From assembly GCA_035236585.1 (NCBI GenBank), contig CP141128.1, positions 52,255,257 through 52,319,256 on the forward strand: DNA of 64,000 bases. The letters are read 5' to 3'. Shown here piece by piece: positions 12,201-24,618 of the stretch (positions are counted from its first letter, which is position 1; every line of letters starts with the position of its first letter). The stretch is from Warburgia ugandensis. Taxonomy: Eukaryota > Streptophyta > Magnoliopsida > Canellales > Canellaceae. A program made the translations under genes and the position numbers. The notes beneath the pieces are model-generated. The model was not told the DNA's origin, made no database searches, and saw only the letters and a list, made by a program, of their open reading frames with translations.

Positions 12201-12530
12201 ATGCACTAAATGTGTAAGTTCAAAATTTTGGGGACTATCCAATTTTTATTAGGAATGATGACCCTTTGTTCTAGTGAAATGCATGACAATGTGAAGAGTA
12301 GTCTTAATTAGAGGATGTAATGAGCTCCAAATTCAAGAGTAGTCTTAATTAGGACCTTGTTTGGCATAGTTTGTCAAGAATGAATATCTTATTCTAGTGC
12401 TACTTTCCTAAGACTTAATTGTTTTAATATCTGTCCTATTTATGTATACCAACTATGCATTTAAATGGTGGTTTTTCTAATCCTATATGTGTGTTGTTGT
12501 TTTCTAAATATATTGTTTTCACTTGTGCAG

Positions 12531-13654
12531 GAAACATGGAACATGAAGAAAGGGACTATCATGAAGAAGAATCTAGCACAAGGGGGCTATTAAGAGAAAG
12601 GACAAAGGGCCAACCAAAATGGATTATCATTAATAGAAAGTTAAAGGGAATAAAGGACATGATACAATTTAATAGTAAAGAGCAAGTGATAGGTGGCAAT
12701 GCACATTCGTACATTAGTTTCATTGACTGCAATGGTAGAAGCATGGTGCCAATCTCAATTACTAATTTGATACATGTGTCACCATCAATGAAAGATGTAA
12801 TATGGGAAATGGTGAAGATTTGTCAATGTTTGCTACATACAACACACTATGTGCCTTTTCTTATTTTATTTCAAATAGACTAATGTTTGTTTTTACTTTG
12901 TAGTCTTCCTTTGATGTCTATGACAAGTATAAGAAGAATGCTCTACATGGGGCCAGTGAACAATGGAGGAAATGGAAGAGTGAGCTTGCAAGAAAGTATA
13001 TACTGCCAAATGTTCATGATCCATCCACACTCCACACCATCCTTGAGTTGTATTCCAGCTTCATTGACCAAGATGCATGGCATCAATTTGTACAGACCTG
13101 CCTATCTTCTAATTTTGAGGTAATTACAACTAGCCCAAAGATTGATTGCTCTAATTATAAAAGATGATTGTGCTTAATTACGTGTTCCTTTGATGTGTAG
13201 GCAAAGTGTATGAAAGGACAAATGGTGTGTGCGACTAATCATATGCAACACCACCTCACTAGGGTTGGCTATGCATGGTTAGAAGAACAAGAAGTAAGTA
13301 TGTCTGATAGTTAAGTTCTATTGAAATATACATATCTTTTATTTCATTAACTCTAAATTAATGGCTCTCTTAATAACAAAATAAGGTTGGAACCATAGAG
13401 CCCATACATCGTACCTTTGTTTGGAAAATGTCCCATTCATAGGGTGTAACTCCTAGATCTTCATTAACAAAAATGCTGCCTTGGTTGCTCTGAGAATTTT
13501 AGGTGGTTTTATGTGTCTATCTTTGTATCTCTTGAATTATAATATATATATATATATATATATATGAAAATTATCATGTTCTAATAATTACATGTGTAGG
13601 AAGAGTTGACACAAGAAAGTGTCATTGTAGGGACTTTGAGTAGTACTGCTACAA
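12531..13654 (+). pseudogene. CACTA second gene, plant transposase (Ptta/En/Spm-like), broken 3' end
   Basis: Inferred exons are 12531-12827, 12904-13119, 13201-13293, 13386 onward and 13600-~13654. Each join keeps frame: Q|SSFDVYDKY across the first intron, FE|AKCMKGQM across the second, EQE|VGTIEPIHRTFVW across the third. Acceptors are TTTGTAG, GTGTAG, AATAAG and GTGTAG. ATG is at 12536. The protein resembles the Ptta/En/Spm plant transposase family, with blocks GNAHSYISFIDCNGRSMVPI, WRKWKSELARKYILP and HHLTRVGYAWLEEQE. A stop falls in exon 4 (~13440), and the last exon ends abruptly in chromovirus sequence. The gene would encode the DNA-binding partner of TNP2. Confidence 0.65.
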
Positions 13655-14054
13655 AGGGGGACATCCTATCAAAGGAGTAAAGAGGTTTGGAAGCAATGAA
13701 AAACTTAGTCCTAGATTCATCGGTCCATTCAAAATCCTAGAAAGAGTGGGTCCAGTGGCTTACAAATTAGCCTTACCACCCCAACTCTCAGAAATACACA
13801 ATGTCTTTCATAGATCTATGTTACAAAAATACCTACAAGATGACACGCATGTACTCCAAAGGGTGCTAGAAGAGCTAAAGCCAGACCTATCCTTCAAAGA
13901 GAAGGCAATATGGATTTTGGACCGTAAGGAACAGAAGTTAAGGACCAAAACCATTCTGCTAGTCAAAGTTCTATGGCAACATCACTCTGTGGAGGAAGCC
14001 ATGTGGGAAACAAAAGTAGAAATGAGGAAGACACACCCTAGTCTATTTGATTAA
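13655..14054 (+). pseudogene. Chromovirus (Tekay/Del-like) integrase C-terminus and chromodomain
   Basis: An open frame of about 130 codons begins inside the polyprotein with HPIKGVKRFG and continues KLSPRFIGPFKILERVGPVA and LSEIHNVFHRSMLQKY, the integrase GPY/F region of Ty3/gypsy chromoviruses. It ends with the chromodomain signature ILDRKEQKLR...VKVLWQHHSVEEAMWE and a natural stop at 14052-14054. Everything upstream (gag, protease, RT, most of integrase) is missing, cut where the CACTA gene stops. What remains is open, so this element is probably younger than its neighbours. Confidence 0.85.
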
Positions 14055-14090
14055 GTTAGTGTATTACAAATTATGAGGATGAAATTATTT

Positions 14091-14102
14091 AAGGGGGAAA
14101 GA
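14091..14102 (+). other. Chromovirus polypurine tract
   Basis: AAGGGGGAAAGA lies 2 bp before the LTR start TGTAATAACCCC at 14104 and about 40 bp after the polyprotein stop. It is the plus-strand primer. Confidence 0.85.
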
Positions 14103-14103
14103 T

Positions 14104-16529
14104 TGTAATAACCCCAATTTTTGTAAATTGATTAAGAAAATCAATAAAGTTTGAGTTTTTAGAAATTTCTAGTTGGAATATTAGGTTATTGGAAATTCTC
14201 TTTTTTTAGGGATTAAAACATGATTTAAAACATAAAAATTATGAATGTACTAAAAAAACCAATTGAAATGACACTAAGTATGTTCAGTTCTGAGTTAAGA
14301 TGAAAAATCCCTAATTTTCTATATTTTTTTTGAATAAAAGGGTAAAATGGTAATTTTACCCATAACCGAGATCTAGGACATCAATATTTAGAATGTACTT
14401 GGAAATATGAGTACGTTCAATTCCGAGTTCGGGAGAATAAAATAAAATTTTCTCCATAAAAGGGCAAAATGATCCTTTCACATCTCTGTGGGGCCCACAA
14501 GGGGCCCACACATGAATTAAATGGGTAGAAAACATGTAATGAGTGGTCAAACCACTACCAACTGCTAGTGGAGAAGGAGGTCAGAGTGGAGGATCCAATG
14601 TTAATTTAATATTTAAAAGAATTAAAACTTAATTATTACAAGTAATTATGAAAAATGCAAAACACCTATAAATAACTGTCTAAAAATGTTCATTAAAATT
14701 CCCACAAAATCATCTTGCTTATCCTGGAAAACCAGATCTAGGTTCCTTACCAAATTTCCAAAACTCCCCAAAATCTCTCCTCTTTCACTTTCTCTCTCTA
14801 GATTGGAACAAGAGACCTAAATTCAATTAGGCACTTTATTCCAATTCAAAACTCACAAATCACACCATCCATAAGACCCTAGACTACCTTATCTAAAAAA
14901 CTCCCAAATCAATTTCAAGATTCAACAGTTCAAACAATGAAAAATCATAAGATAAGCGGTTCTTGGGCTATCATATCATCAAGTGGGTATTCTTTTAAAT
15001 TGGACTGCAAAACTGAAGTTTTTCTCCCATTAGGTAGGTGGAAACCCTTTCAACACTTGTTTCATGTTATTTTATGTAATTTTTATTTTTTTGAAATTAG
15101 TTATAGGTAAAATTTATAAAAATCAAGTAAGAACCATAACCCTTTAATTCTGGATGATGGAAGGCATAAATGAAAATTCTGAGCCATCCAATCAATCTAG
15201 AAGGGTCCACAAACCCTAAGGTAGAAGTTTCATGAAATTTAATCAAGTTTTTAGCCCTTAATTGAAGAAGAATTAATTGGACGGTCCAAAATGGACTGTC
15301 CAATCTTCTTCAATGGATCGGAATCCTAGGATGCTGCACGGAAACACGCATTGCAGGGGCGTCTCAGCACACATGCTCTGCGTGTGACGCCATCTTGACA
15401 GCATGACTGCACTATAGCACTGGTCCCGAGATGCGCGTTACTCCGTGTGTCCCAGTGATGGGAGTGCGGCTATTGTTCCGCCTGACCAGACCCACCCTTG
15501 ACTGATCCCAGTCATCCATTCCGCTAGGCCCAGATCAAATCTGGACCCTAAGAATGATTATGAACTTCAGTCATCAATTGTGAAGTCATCTGAACTCCAA
15601 ATTGAGATCGGAAAGAAGCTATAGAAAGCTTGTAACGTTTATTTTCTTCTAAACCATAGTATTGATAAAACAATTCTAGAAACCTTTTATTTTAAAGAAT
15701 TAAGCTTCTAATTTTCATGATCATCAAGATCTAAGATGATCAAATCTTGGGGATTTGATTTATTGATGATATAATGTTGAAATAAAGTAATATCCATGAT
15801 TTATTTGGATAGATCTAAGATAAATTGAAGGATCTACCCTTTACGGTGGAAAAAACCCTAAAAATGCAAAGGGACTCACTTGATCAATAAGATCAAGTAT
15901 GATCAGACCCTTGGGATGGATCGAGTGAATGGGATTATGATGGAATCCATTGAGATCGTGGATTAAATATGATAAAAACAAAGGGATGTGATCTTTGGAC
16001 CTTAATGGAGTAAAAGCCTTACAATTAATTAAAACCCTTGATTAAAAGGAAAAGATCGAAGATCTAATGGTTGGATCATAAGTAAATGTTTTTAATAATC
16101 TTAATCTAATTAGTTTAATTGTATTTTATTTGATAATAGAATTGTAAATGTGCTTTATGTTGTAAATTAGGAAACATGATAGTATAAATCTTAAATGTTA
16201 GCTTGCTATGTTCTATATGTTATTAGTTTGTTTGTAGGTTGGATTATCTTAGGGTCATGTTAGTTTAAATTTGAGATTTTAGCATGATTCTATTAGGTTA
16301 GTAGTAAAATTTCATGTATTTCATAACTTTATAGGTAAATTTCATGATTTATGCTTAAAGTTTAGGATTTAATTGTTGTCAAACTTTATAGGTAGATTCA
16401 ATTGTTAAGATATAATGAGCATAAATCACCAAAAATGTAAACTAATGGAATATAGTGATTCATGGACAATTAAGATGAGTGAATGAATTTTACTTAATAT
16501 TAGTAAGGGCTATAGTTAGTAGGACAACA
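14104..16529 (+). mobile_element. Chromovirus 3' LTR
   Basis: Begins TGTAATAACCCC directly after the polypurine tract. The end is placed at GACAACA (16529), just before family A LTR sequence resumes, giving about 2.4 kb; this end is tentative because no second LTR or target duplication is visible. A TATA motif (14667-14674) lies 563 bp in, and a GC-rich island with several CpGs spans about 15340-15520, in strong contrast to the AT-rich surroundings. No gene was recognised inside. Confidence 0.7.
14667..14674 (+). promoter_or_regulatory. Putative TATA box of the chromovirus LTR
   Basis: TATAAATA preceded by 'cacc', in the part of the LTR where U3 should end. Solo LTRs at 38162 and 48351 have comparable TATA motifs 370-430 bp from their 5' ends. 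Confidence 0.45.
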
Positions 16530-16537
16530 TAAGGATT

Positions 16538-16608
16538 ATCAAATCCCTATTTTGCCCCTATACATGGGTAACATTGGGTGGTTTTCATGCACAATTAAAC
16601 ACTTATCA
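16538..16608 (-). mobile_element. Terminal 70 bp of a family A LTR (3' LTR of copy A2)
   Basis: Matches the outer end of the A LTR at 27030-27103, including 'ccctattttgcccctata', 'gggtggttt' and 'aattaaacacttatca'. Its terminus abuts the polypurine complement at 16609. The rest of this LTR is absent to the left, where chromovirus LTR sequence lies. The chromovirus therefore inserted into this LTR, and the left side was later deleted. Confidence 0.7.
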
Positions 16609-17803
16609 CACCCCCCAAATAGCAATTTTCCAATACTAAGCAAAATATATAAAAAAAAAATTATTTTTCAAAAACTGATACAAAGTGTCGCTTTTGTAAG
16701 TACTCATGAGTGCATTTAGCATATGCAACAAGCCCCTGAACCCCCTTAGTTACCCTTGGTGAACATGATAAGCCTCGTGAGGGTTTGCAATAAATATACC
16801 CATAAATATCTTAAAATTTTTATGATAATCCTATATTCATCTGAGAAAATTTTCTTTTATGCTGCTCATATTAAATATCTAACTTTAGCCTACTAATAAA
16901 GATGAAAAAATGGCTCAAAATTCTACCCTTATGTTAAAGATATCTCATTATTTCATTAAACTTTGGAAGGTCATTGTGTGTTATAGCTACTATATAATTA
17001 TAGTCTCTAAGTCCAATATAACCTAAATTACCATCCAAATATATGTTTTGACTTCAATTCTCACAAGGTATATTTATCGCTCAAAAAGAAGTCACTCAAA
17101 AATGTGTAAATCTCTCATTAATATGTGAGTAGAACATTTCATCAAGTCCAAAAGTCTCACATATTTCATACAAAAGAAAGATGACTTAGAAGGAATGGTA
17201 ATGATCTCATGAAAGGATATCAACTACTAAGAATGTTACACTTTACCAAACTCACTATTCATTTAAAATCATATCCAAGCCATACTACTCCTAGAATCAA
17301 GTTAGGACTTCTAATAGTATGAAATGTAGGCTCAGGTAAGGGTCATCAAAAGAATGGATATAGAGGCAAACAAAGGTTCTCTAGAAAAATACGTAAAGCT
17401 CTTCTATCACTATATTCATAGCTTTTCCATTTTTCCTCGCAAGAGTGAACATTTTTCTTTTTCATTGACCATGTCTTTCTTTTCCTTTTTTACTTATATT
17501 TACATATAGCTTTTTGGAAGTTTTCTTCCTTTTCACTCTTTTTTATGTTCGTCTCTTGAATTCTATTATTCATACTTTTTCCAAAATATTCTTAAATTTT
17601 CTCTACATATTCCTAAAACAAATGGGTGATGGAAATAGTATGGGGTTCAATATAGGTAAAGGTTGTTTGGATAACAAAGGAAAAGGCTAATATTTTAAAG
17701 GTTCTAGGGTTTTTACAATTGGAAAATAATATATGGAAGGCTAATGGATCTGGGTTTCCCAAGGATGGCCTCTATCATTTCCTAGGTTTCATATGACTTA
17801 AAA

Positions 17804-20800
17804 ATGTGTCAGGTTGCTAGCCGGCAAGGGTTTAGCTGAAGATGATTTTTGTTATTTCTTTTATGTTTGCAAATGAATATGCATTTCTATACTAGTTTGT
17901 AAGGAAGAAATGAAAATCATCTTCAGCTTTTTTAAAACTACAGCAACCCAAACAGGACATGAATTGAAAATAGACATTCCCTCAAGCTAAGGCATTCCCC
18001 ATAAGCGACGTCCTGCATCGGATCCCAGGTGCCGTGAAAAATAGGCAAGGGTTGCTAGGGCGTTCTCCCAGAAGTGACGTGCTACATCAGATCCCGGGTG
18101 TAGTGAAAAGTGGGCAACGGCTGCTAGAACGTCCCTTAGGAAGCGACGCACTGCATCAGAACCTAGGTGCAGTGAAAAGTGGACATGGGTTCACACCGTG
18201 GAGGTTGAGAAAGGTGGTAGTAAATAGGGTATCTCCAAAACATAAGATTCGCATTGTTACATGGAATATAGGGACATTGACAGGTAAGAGTTTGAAGTTA
18301 GTAGATGCAATGAAACGTAGGAGAGTCAACATCGCTTGTATTCAACAAACCAAGTGGAAAGGGGCTAAAGCTAGAGAAATAGATGGTATAAATTATGGTA
18401 CGTAGGAAAGAAAAATAACGAAAATGGTATAGGAATAATAGTGGGTAAGGAATTAAAGGATAAAGTTGTGGATGTTAAAAGAATCAGTGATAGAATTTTA
18501 ATAATAAAAACTGTTCTAGGAGAGCAGATTATAAATGTTATAAGTGCATACGCACCACAAGTAGGGTTACAAGATATAATCAAGAGACAGTTTTGGGAAG
18601 ATATGGAGGGAGTTATACAAGAAATTCCCACACTGATGGGATATTTATAGGAGAAGACTTAAATGGCCATGTAGGAAAAGATAAGGAAGGATATGATAGA
18701 ATGCACGGAGCATATGGTATAAGTGAACGAAATGAGATGGGGGAGAATATCCTCAATTTTGCTTTGTCATATAACCTGGTCATTGCAAATACACTCTTTA
18801 AGAAAAAGGATGAACACTTAATAACCTTTAAAAGTGGAATTCATAAAAGCCAAATAGACTTTTTCTACTTAGAAATAATGAACAATCTATATGTAAGGAT
18901 TGTAAGGTGATACCTGGTGAGAGTTTAACCTCACAACATAGGTTAATGGTTATGGATATTCATATTAAAAGATGGAGTAAAAGAACTGAACTTAATACAC
19001 ATCCAAAACTAAGTGGTGGAACTTAAAAGGAGACAAAATAACCTCATTCAAAAATAAGTTGATGGTAGAAGGAAATTGGAACTATGAAACAGAAGTAAAT
19101 ACCATGTCGACTAATATGGTTGAGTTCATTAAGAAAGTAGAAAAAGAGGTCTTAGGAGTATCTAAAGGTAAAAGGCTATTAGCAAAGGAAACACAGTGGT
19201 GGAGTGAAACAATGCAAAAAGTTATTAAAAAAAAACTTATGCGTTTTAAAGCTTGGCAAAAGATTAGAAATAATGAAAACTATGAACAATATAAGAAGGC
19301 TAAAAACGCTGCTCAAAGAATAGTAAGTGAGGCTAAACTTAAAGCAAATGATGAGCTCTATAATAAATTAGGAACATGAGAAGGTGAGAAAGATGTGTTT
19401 AAACTTGCAAAAGTAAGAGAACAAAAGGGTAAGGACTTAAATCATGTTAGGTGTATTAGAAGTGATGATCGAAGGGTATTAGTCAAAGAAGAGGAGATCA
19501 AACAAAGGTGGGAAACATACTTTCAAAAATTATTAAATGACAATGGCTTTGAGAATATAAGGATTGAAAATAATATAAATCTAAATAATATTGGATACTA
19601 TAGATATGAACGTAAGATTCGAATACCTGAAGTAAAAGAGGCCTTGAAAAAGATGAAATCAAGAAAGGCCATGGGGCCTGATGGTGTACCAATAGAGGTT
19701 TGGAAGCATATGGGAGATATTGGGGTAGTTTTCTTGACCAATTTGTTTAACAAGATTATAAAATCAAAGAAAATGCCTAATGAGTGGAGGAAAAGCTCTA
19801 TTGTACCAATCTATAAGAATAAATGTGACATTCAAAGCTGCACTAATTATCGAGGGATCAAACTTATGAGCCACACCATGAAACTTTTTGGAAGAGTGAT
19901 TGAGAAGAGGCTACGACATGAAACAAGTGTATCAGAGAATCAATTTGGTTTCATGCCTGGGAGGTCTGCCATGGAAGCTATCTTCTTACTAAGACAATTA
20001 GTAGAGAAATATAGGGAGAGGAGGAAAGACCTACATATGGTCTTTATCGATTTTGAGAAAGCTTATGATAGAGTCCCTAGAGAGTTAATATGGAGGGTAT
20101 TGGGTGGTAAGGGGGTTTCTCAGGGGTATATAGATATAACTAAAGATATGTACGAGGGAGCGGTAACAAATGTTAAGACCACTAGTGGCATGACTAGTGA
20201 TTTTCCTATCACTATAGGATTGCACCAAGGATTGGCATTGAGTCCATACCTCTTCACATTAGTTATGGATGAGTTGACAAAACATTTGTATGAGGAGATT
20301 GCCTGGTGCATGCTATTTGCAGATGATATAGTCTTACTTGATGAGACAAGGGAGGCTGTAAATATAAAGCTAGAGTTATAGAGAGAAGTATTAGAATATG
20401 AAGAATTTAAAATTAGTCGAACTAAGACAGAATATATGGAATGTAATTTTAGTAAGGAGAGTAGGAGTGGAACACCAGTCAAGATTGATAACCAAGAAGT
20501 CCCCATGAAAGATCTCTTTTGGTACTGAGGATCATTGATTCATGAGAGTGGAGAGACTAGGAGGGAGGTTACCCAAAGAATGCAAGTGGGTTGGAACAAA
20601 TGGAGATGTGCAACAGGTGTTTTATGTGATCAGCAGGTGCCACTCAAACTGAAAGGAAAGTTCTATAGGATGGCTATAAGGCCATCCATGCTCTATGGAT
20701 CAGAGTGTTGGCCAGTTAAGGAACATGATACTCATAGGATGACCATCGCAGAAATGAGGATGTTGAGATGGATGAGTGGTAAGACAAGAAAGGATAGAAT

Positions 20801-21110
20801 TAGAAATGAAAATATTAGAGAAAATTTAGGGGTAGCACCAATAGGTAATAAGATGAGGGACATTAGACTTAGATGGTTTGGACATGTCCAAAGGAGACCA
20901 ACAATGGCACTAGTTAGAAGGAGTGAGGCAATACAAGTAGAAGGTTCTAAAAGGGCAAGGGGAAGGCCCAAAAGAACGTGAATAGAAGTGGTGAGGAAAG
21001 ATTTAAAAACTTTGGGACTAAATGAAACCATGGTATTTAAGAGAGTGGAATGGAGGAATAAGATTCATGTGGCCGATCCCTAATTGGGATAAGGTCTTGA
21101 TGATGATGAT
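17804..21110 (+). mobile_element. RTE-clade LINE, copy 1 (5'-truncated)
   Basis: Begins within the 5' hairpin-repeat unit (about 17804), contains the endonuclease/RT ORF remnant and ends in TTGGGATAAGGTCTTGATGATGATGAT, whose GAT-type tail without poly(A) marks plant RTE LINEs. The same family A region at about 61425-61470 lacks the insert (read on its minus strand: ...catatgacttaagaat...aagagatatatgg), which confirms an insertion. Target duplication is unclear (candidate 'cttaaaa/cttaaga'). Confidence 0.85.
18001..20981 (+). pseudogene. RTE LINE ORF remnant (endonuclease-RT), copy 1
   Basis: Frames carrying the protein are 18034-18405, 18441-18650, 18593-18910, 19059-19379, 19395-20381 and 20535-20981. 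N-terminal 23-aa repeats lead into an APE-type endonuclease (IRIVTWNIGTLTG at ~18250). The catalytic box reads IQQTKW where the other copy has IQETKW, so the metal-binding Glu is lost. The GEDLNGHVG and SQHRLMV endonuclease boxes follow. RT is well kept: NQFGFMPGR (~19950), VFIDFEKAYDRVP, GLHQGLALSP and LFADDI with both Asp (~20315). The C-terminal RLRWFGHVQRRP and RGRPKRT blocks are typical of RTE. Several frameshifts and stops make it inactive. Confidence 0.85.
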
Positions 21111-21779
21111 GAAACTTAAGAGATATATGGTATAATCTTTTGTGTCTAAATAGTTTACCAATGTGAAGAAGAATAATGAGACCAACTAAGAATTAATTTC
21201 TATTGAAGAAATTTTTGAATTTCCATATAACCCTGCCAAAACATGAATGGCTCAAAACTCACTTGGGTCATAAGTCCCCACTAATCTTCTTCAGGAATTG
21301 TATGTTATATTTTCTACTCAACTTAAACTATATATAGCTACTTTGTGCAATTAATATTTTGAGTTTAATTTTTCATGTGACACTTTAGAAAAAGAATAAA
21401 ATAGTGAACTAATTTTATGCAACTCTATTAATAAGCTAAAGTTTGTAATATAACTGAATATTCAGAAATTTTAATCTCATCTTTATAAAGGAACTTTCAA
21501 TATTTTAAAAAAAAAATTTCAAAAATGCAAGAAAAGTTAGAAATCTCACCCATATCTACACCCCTTGACCTGAACTAAACATTGTCCTCAATGTTTTGAA
21601 TTATAGGACACAAAAATGATGAAAGGGTAGTGCAGAATAATGAGACTTTTAAAAAAATCTTGGGTTGCCTCTTAGTTAGCACAAAGTTTAACTCTTCGGC
21701 TAAACATGGCCTAAAACTAATCTAAGCTTTTAAACATAGATCTATTGAGTTCAACTAATTCTCCTAATCCTAACCTTAA

Positions 21780-23400
21780 GAATGAAATGGCAAATTTCTC
21801 ATGTCACTTTAGAACCTTGCGGTAATTCAAACATTGCCTCCATTCTAAACATTTTAGGTGGTGATGTCATTATAACACAGTAGATCTCCATGATTTTGAA
21901 TTGAGAGGACTCATATTAATAATCCACTATGTTTAAAATTACACGGTAGTAAATACAATTCCTCCAACTTGGATTTTGAGGTGGTGGTAACATGATGACT
22001 TCATGTACTACCGTGCATTTTGTTGGACCATATGGAGATATATGGTCCTCTTCTTGACCAAATTGAGGGATAACATAGACCATTATATTTAGTTTAACCT
22101 TTTCCTCTATTTCCCTAACATCGCCTTGAAATAGGGTTATAAGCTGACTCTGCCCTTCTTAAAAAGGTTCTTCTTGTATTACTAGAGGCAGGGACATGGT
22201 TTGGCTTAAACGCTAATTATCTTCCAGGGTGTATCATAGAGTAGGTCATCAATTGACTCTTCTTCTTCCTGTTCTATGGGCACAAGTAAGATTTTAGGTG
22301 GACCTATACTACTATCTTGTGATTGTTCAAATAAGGTTTGTAGGTCCCAATCAAGTATGTCTTCTACATTTGAAGGCTCAATTTGAGTTTCAGACTCCAT
22401 ATGGGGTTCTACTCTAGCTTGCCATTGAGAAGTGTCCATTAATAGAGCAATATCCAACACCTCATTAACCTCCTCAATGGATGTGTCTTCATCAAATTCA
22501 TAGAAATAAGCAGGACACATTTCTAGAGGAGCTGGGTTGGATCTTTCGACGACTTCATTCTCTTCATCAATGGAAGTCTCTTCATCACAATTGTAACAAG
22601 GAATAAGGCATGGCTCTAGTAGATCTAGGTGGGAGGTTTCTATGGATGGTTGTGGGATTTATGGTTCATAATGATAATAAGAGATTTCCATCTTAGTATC
22701 AGTAATAAATGGCTCTTCATTATCCCAAATATGTTTCATTTCCCTCAGTCCTTTTTATAAATTATGTAATGTTTCTCTCAATATTTTCCCATATTGATTT
22801 CATTATCTCTTCCCATTCCTTTGTCTCCCTTTTCATTTCCTCATTCTCCTTTTCAATTTCATCCATGATTTGTTCCATTCTCTCGCAAAATTGCTACATA
22901 TTCTTTTTTAATGGTTGCTCTTCATGCTGCAAAGGAAACAACTTGTAGGATTAGTATTGTTGTGGAATTGGGGTACTAAAAAAGGGTTGAACTAGTTGAA
23001 CCCATGATGTTTGACCCAGATATTCAAGATAGTCATGGTAGTGTTGACCAGGCTTAGACCATTGTGGTTCTTCCTAATATTGGTAATCCTAAGACCATGG
23101 TTGTTCATGATGCCCAACCCATCCATTATAGTCTTGGTAATTTGTCTTAGGATAAAAATTGCTAGTGCATGCAAATGCATTGGGTGCATCCACTTCCTCT
23201 TGATAGTATTCATTGTATGAGGAGCTTGATGGCCATGAAGGAGTAGGATAGGGATAATCAAAACAGGTATATTCATTATGGTATTGACATTGTGACGTAG
23301 CTTGGCTAAAAGCTATTATCCTAAGCAATTGACTTTACATAATATCTATCCTATCCATCGATCTGTTAAATCTATCCCCTTCTTAATAGGCCTTTGTTCT
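21780..23400 (-). pseudogene. Family A coding remnant, copy A2 (uncharacterised protein)
   Basis: Minus-strand frames match the copy at 59160-60840 block by block. 23328-23089 has SQLLRII-like start, QYHNEY, YYQEEVDAPNAF and NYQDYNGWVGHH. About 22950-22700 is a charged helical block (LFPLQHE, MEQIMDEIEKENEEMK). 22520-22206 begins MCPAYFYEFDEDTSIEEVNE and includes LMDTSQWQARV and TLFEQSQDS. About 22020-21780 holds VIMLPPP and VIMTSPP. Stops and frameshifts separate the blocks. The N..F/YN.GW..H spacing of the first block recalls the gag tail of Athila/TR-GAG elements (inference). I recognise no known enzymatic domain. Role unknown; possibly a divergent structural protein. Confidence 0.55.
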
Positions 23401-24259
23401 CAACTTTGTATACAATGAAACAAGTGTATGCAATGAATGAGTTTCTTTCTTTTTCATTGAAAACCCTAACTATATAATGCATCCTACATGCTAGTCCTAA
23501 GCCAAATGATGCACAACCAATTTCTTAAAAATTATCATTTCTTTCTACATATGCGGTAGCTTCTTAGACCTAAATCTTAATAGCTCCTACTTTTATCTAG
23601 ATTTGACTACTGCTTACTAGTTGGGTCCTACTCTAAAGTGGTTAATACAATCTTGGTGTTAGGAGGCATTTAGACCTCAACTGATATCAATGGAAGGTGT
23701 AGAAAAATCACTTAGATTTTAAGACACTCACTATAACTACAATGCTCAAAAGCCACTTAGCTAGCAATAGATCATATCCTTCTAAAAGGGTCCTATGAAC
23801 TAGATACCCTAAGTCTCTTTCTACTTGATTTTAAATTAATGGCCAAGGAGATGGATCGCAACACACAAGGATGTTGATTGATTCCTAGGTGGGCTAAGGA
23901 GTGGTGAGGAAATCTAGTCCTTATGTTATGAGGATTCCAATGGGGCCCTTACTAGCATCAATTCCATTCCACCATGAAGCTATAAACGTGCAATGTAGAA
24001 CAAAAAGCAAACTAAATGCTACTTAATAAAGGGTTAGGCACCTTAACAGCTAGGACACTATAGCCATCAGCCTATGCTTTGGTAATAACCGAGCTCAGTC
24101 TAACCTTTGTTAAATAAGTGCTTAAACTAATGCAACAATCCTAAGTATTATGCAATAATTATCAATGCATGACCATAATCTATATAATATATACTACCAT
24201 CCAAGTGCAATTCTACACTAAATTCAACTATACTAAAAAATAAAAAGAAAGTGAGGGAT

Positions 24260-24265
24260 ACTTAC
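24260..24265 (-). promoter_or_regulatory. Possible conserved splice donor in the A2 leader
   Basis: On the minus strand the sequence reads CCACTGTAAGTATCCCTCAC. The same CACTG(T)RAGT context occurs at 33661-33670 in family B and 58325-58333 in the plus-strand A copy, each time shortly after a 'ggtatggtg'-type phrase. No acceptor could be fixed. Confidence 0.35.
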
Positions 24266-24595
24266 AGTGGCATGTTTGAAGATGATCAAGTATGGGCCAC
24301 CATACCCCATGCTACCCTGTATTATTACAACCCATGTAAAATTGAATAATAAAGAAATTACAAATTACAATGGACCTCACTATGCATTCCACTCAAAAAT
24401 CCTAATCAAGGAAAGCAATGAAAACCTAATCAATGTTGATGAAGCCATGGCCCACAGATCGTCACTGCTACTTTGATGATTTCTCTCACACAAAATTCAA
24501 AGAAATTGGTCAATATGAGGAAAATAGAAATTAAATGTAAAATCCATGTGAAACCCTAAACTAATGCACCCTAAACTTAGACTAGAGGAAAATAA

Positions 24596-24613
24596 TCTAA
24601 AGTATGGTGCCAA
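24596..24613 (-). other. Degenerate primer binding site of copy A2
   Basis: On the minus strand, TTTTTGGCACCATAC lies right after the LTR end ...CACAACAAG. The first bases fit the TGGCGCC start of the tRNA-Asp-type site and the rest has decayed. Confidence 0.5.
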
Positions 24614-24618
24614 AAACT

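Larger units (their letters stand above)
5900..13654 (+). mobile_element. CACTA (En/Spm) DNA transposon, right end lost
   Basis: The left end CACTACTAAAT begins at 5900, after a possible 3-bp target 'aac'. It is followed by a subterminal repeat zone, a TNP2 transposase remnant, a second repeat zone, ~200-bp tandem repeats and a second, intron-bearing plant transposase gene. Two genes in this order, CACTA ends and subterminal arrays are the usual CACTA layout. No complementary TAGTG end was found. At about 13654 the second gene breaks off into chromovirus integrase sequence. Both genes contain stops, so the copy is inactive. Confidence 0.8.
16609..24618 (-). mobile_element. Family A inner region, copy A2 (non-autonomous LTR retrotransposon)
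   Basis: In element sense it has a degenerate primer site (~24596-24613), a leader, a family-specific coding remnant (~23400-21780), a GGGGACAATGTT-like box complement (21561-21600), a ~1.6-kb conserved 3' region and a polypurine tract (CACCCCCC at 16609-16616). An RTE LINE at 17804-21110 splits it. Without the LINE the inner region is about 4.7 kb, close to the 4.64 kb of the copy at 57991-62630. No RT, RNase H or integrase is present in either copy, so the family is non-autonomous. Confidence 0.7.

Noticed and set aside
22709..22948. Hydrophobic plus-strand frame suggestive of a membrane protein
   Set aside because: It is the antisense shadow of the charged helical block in the family A coding remnant.
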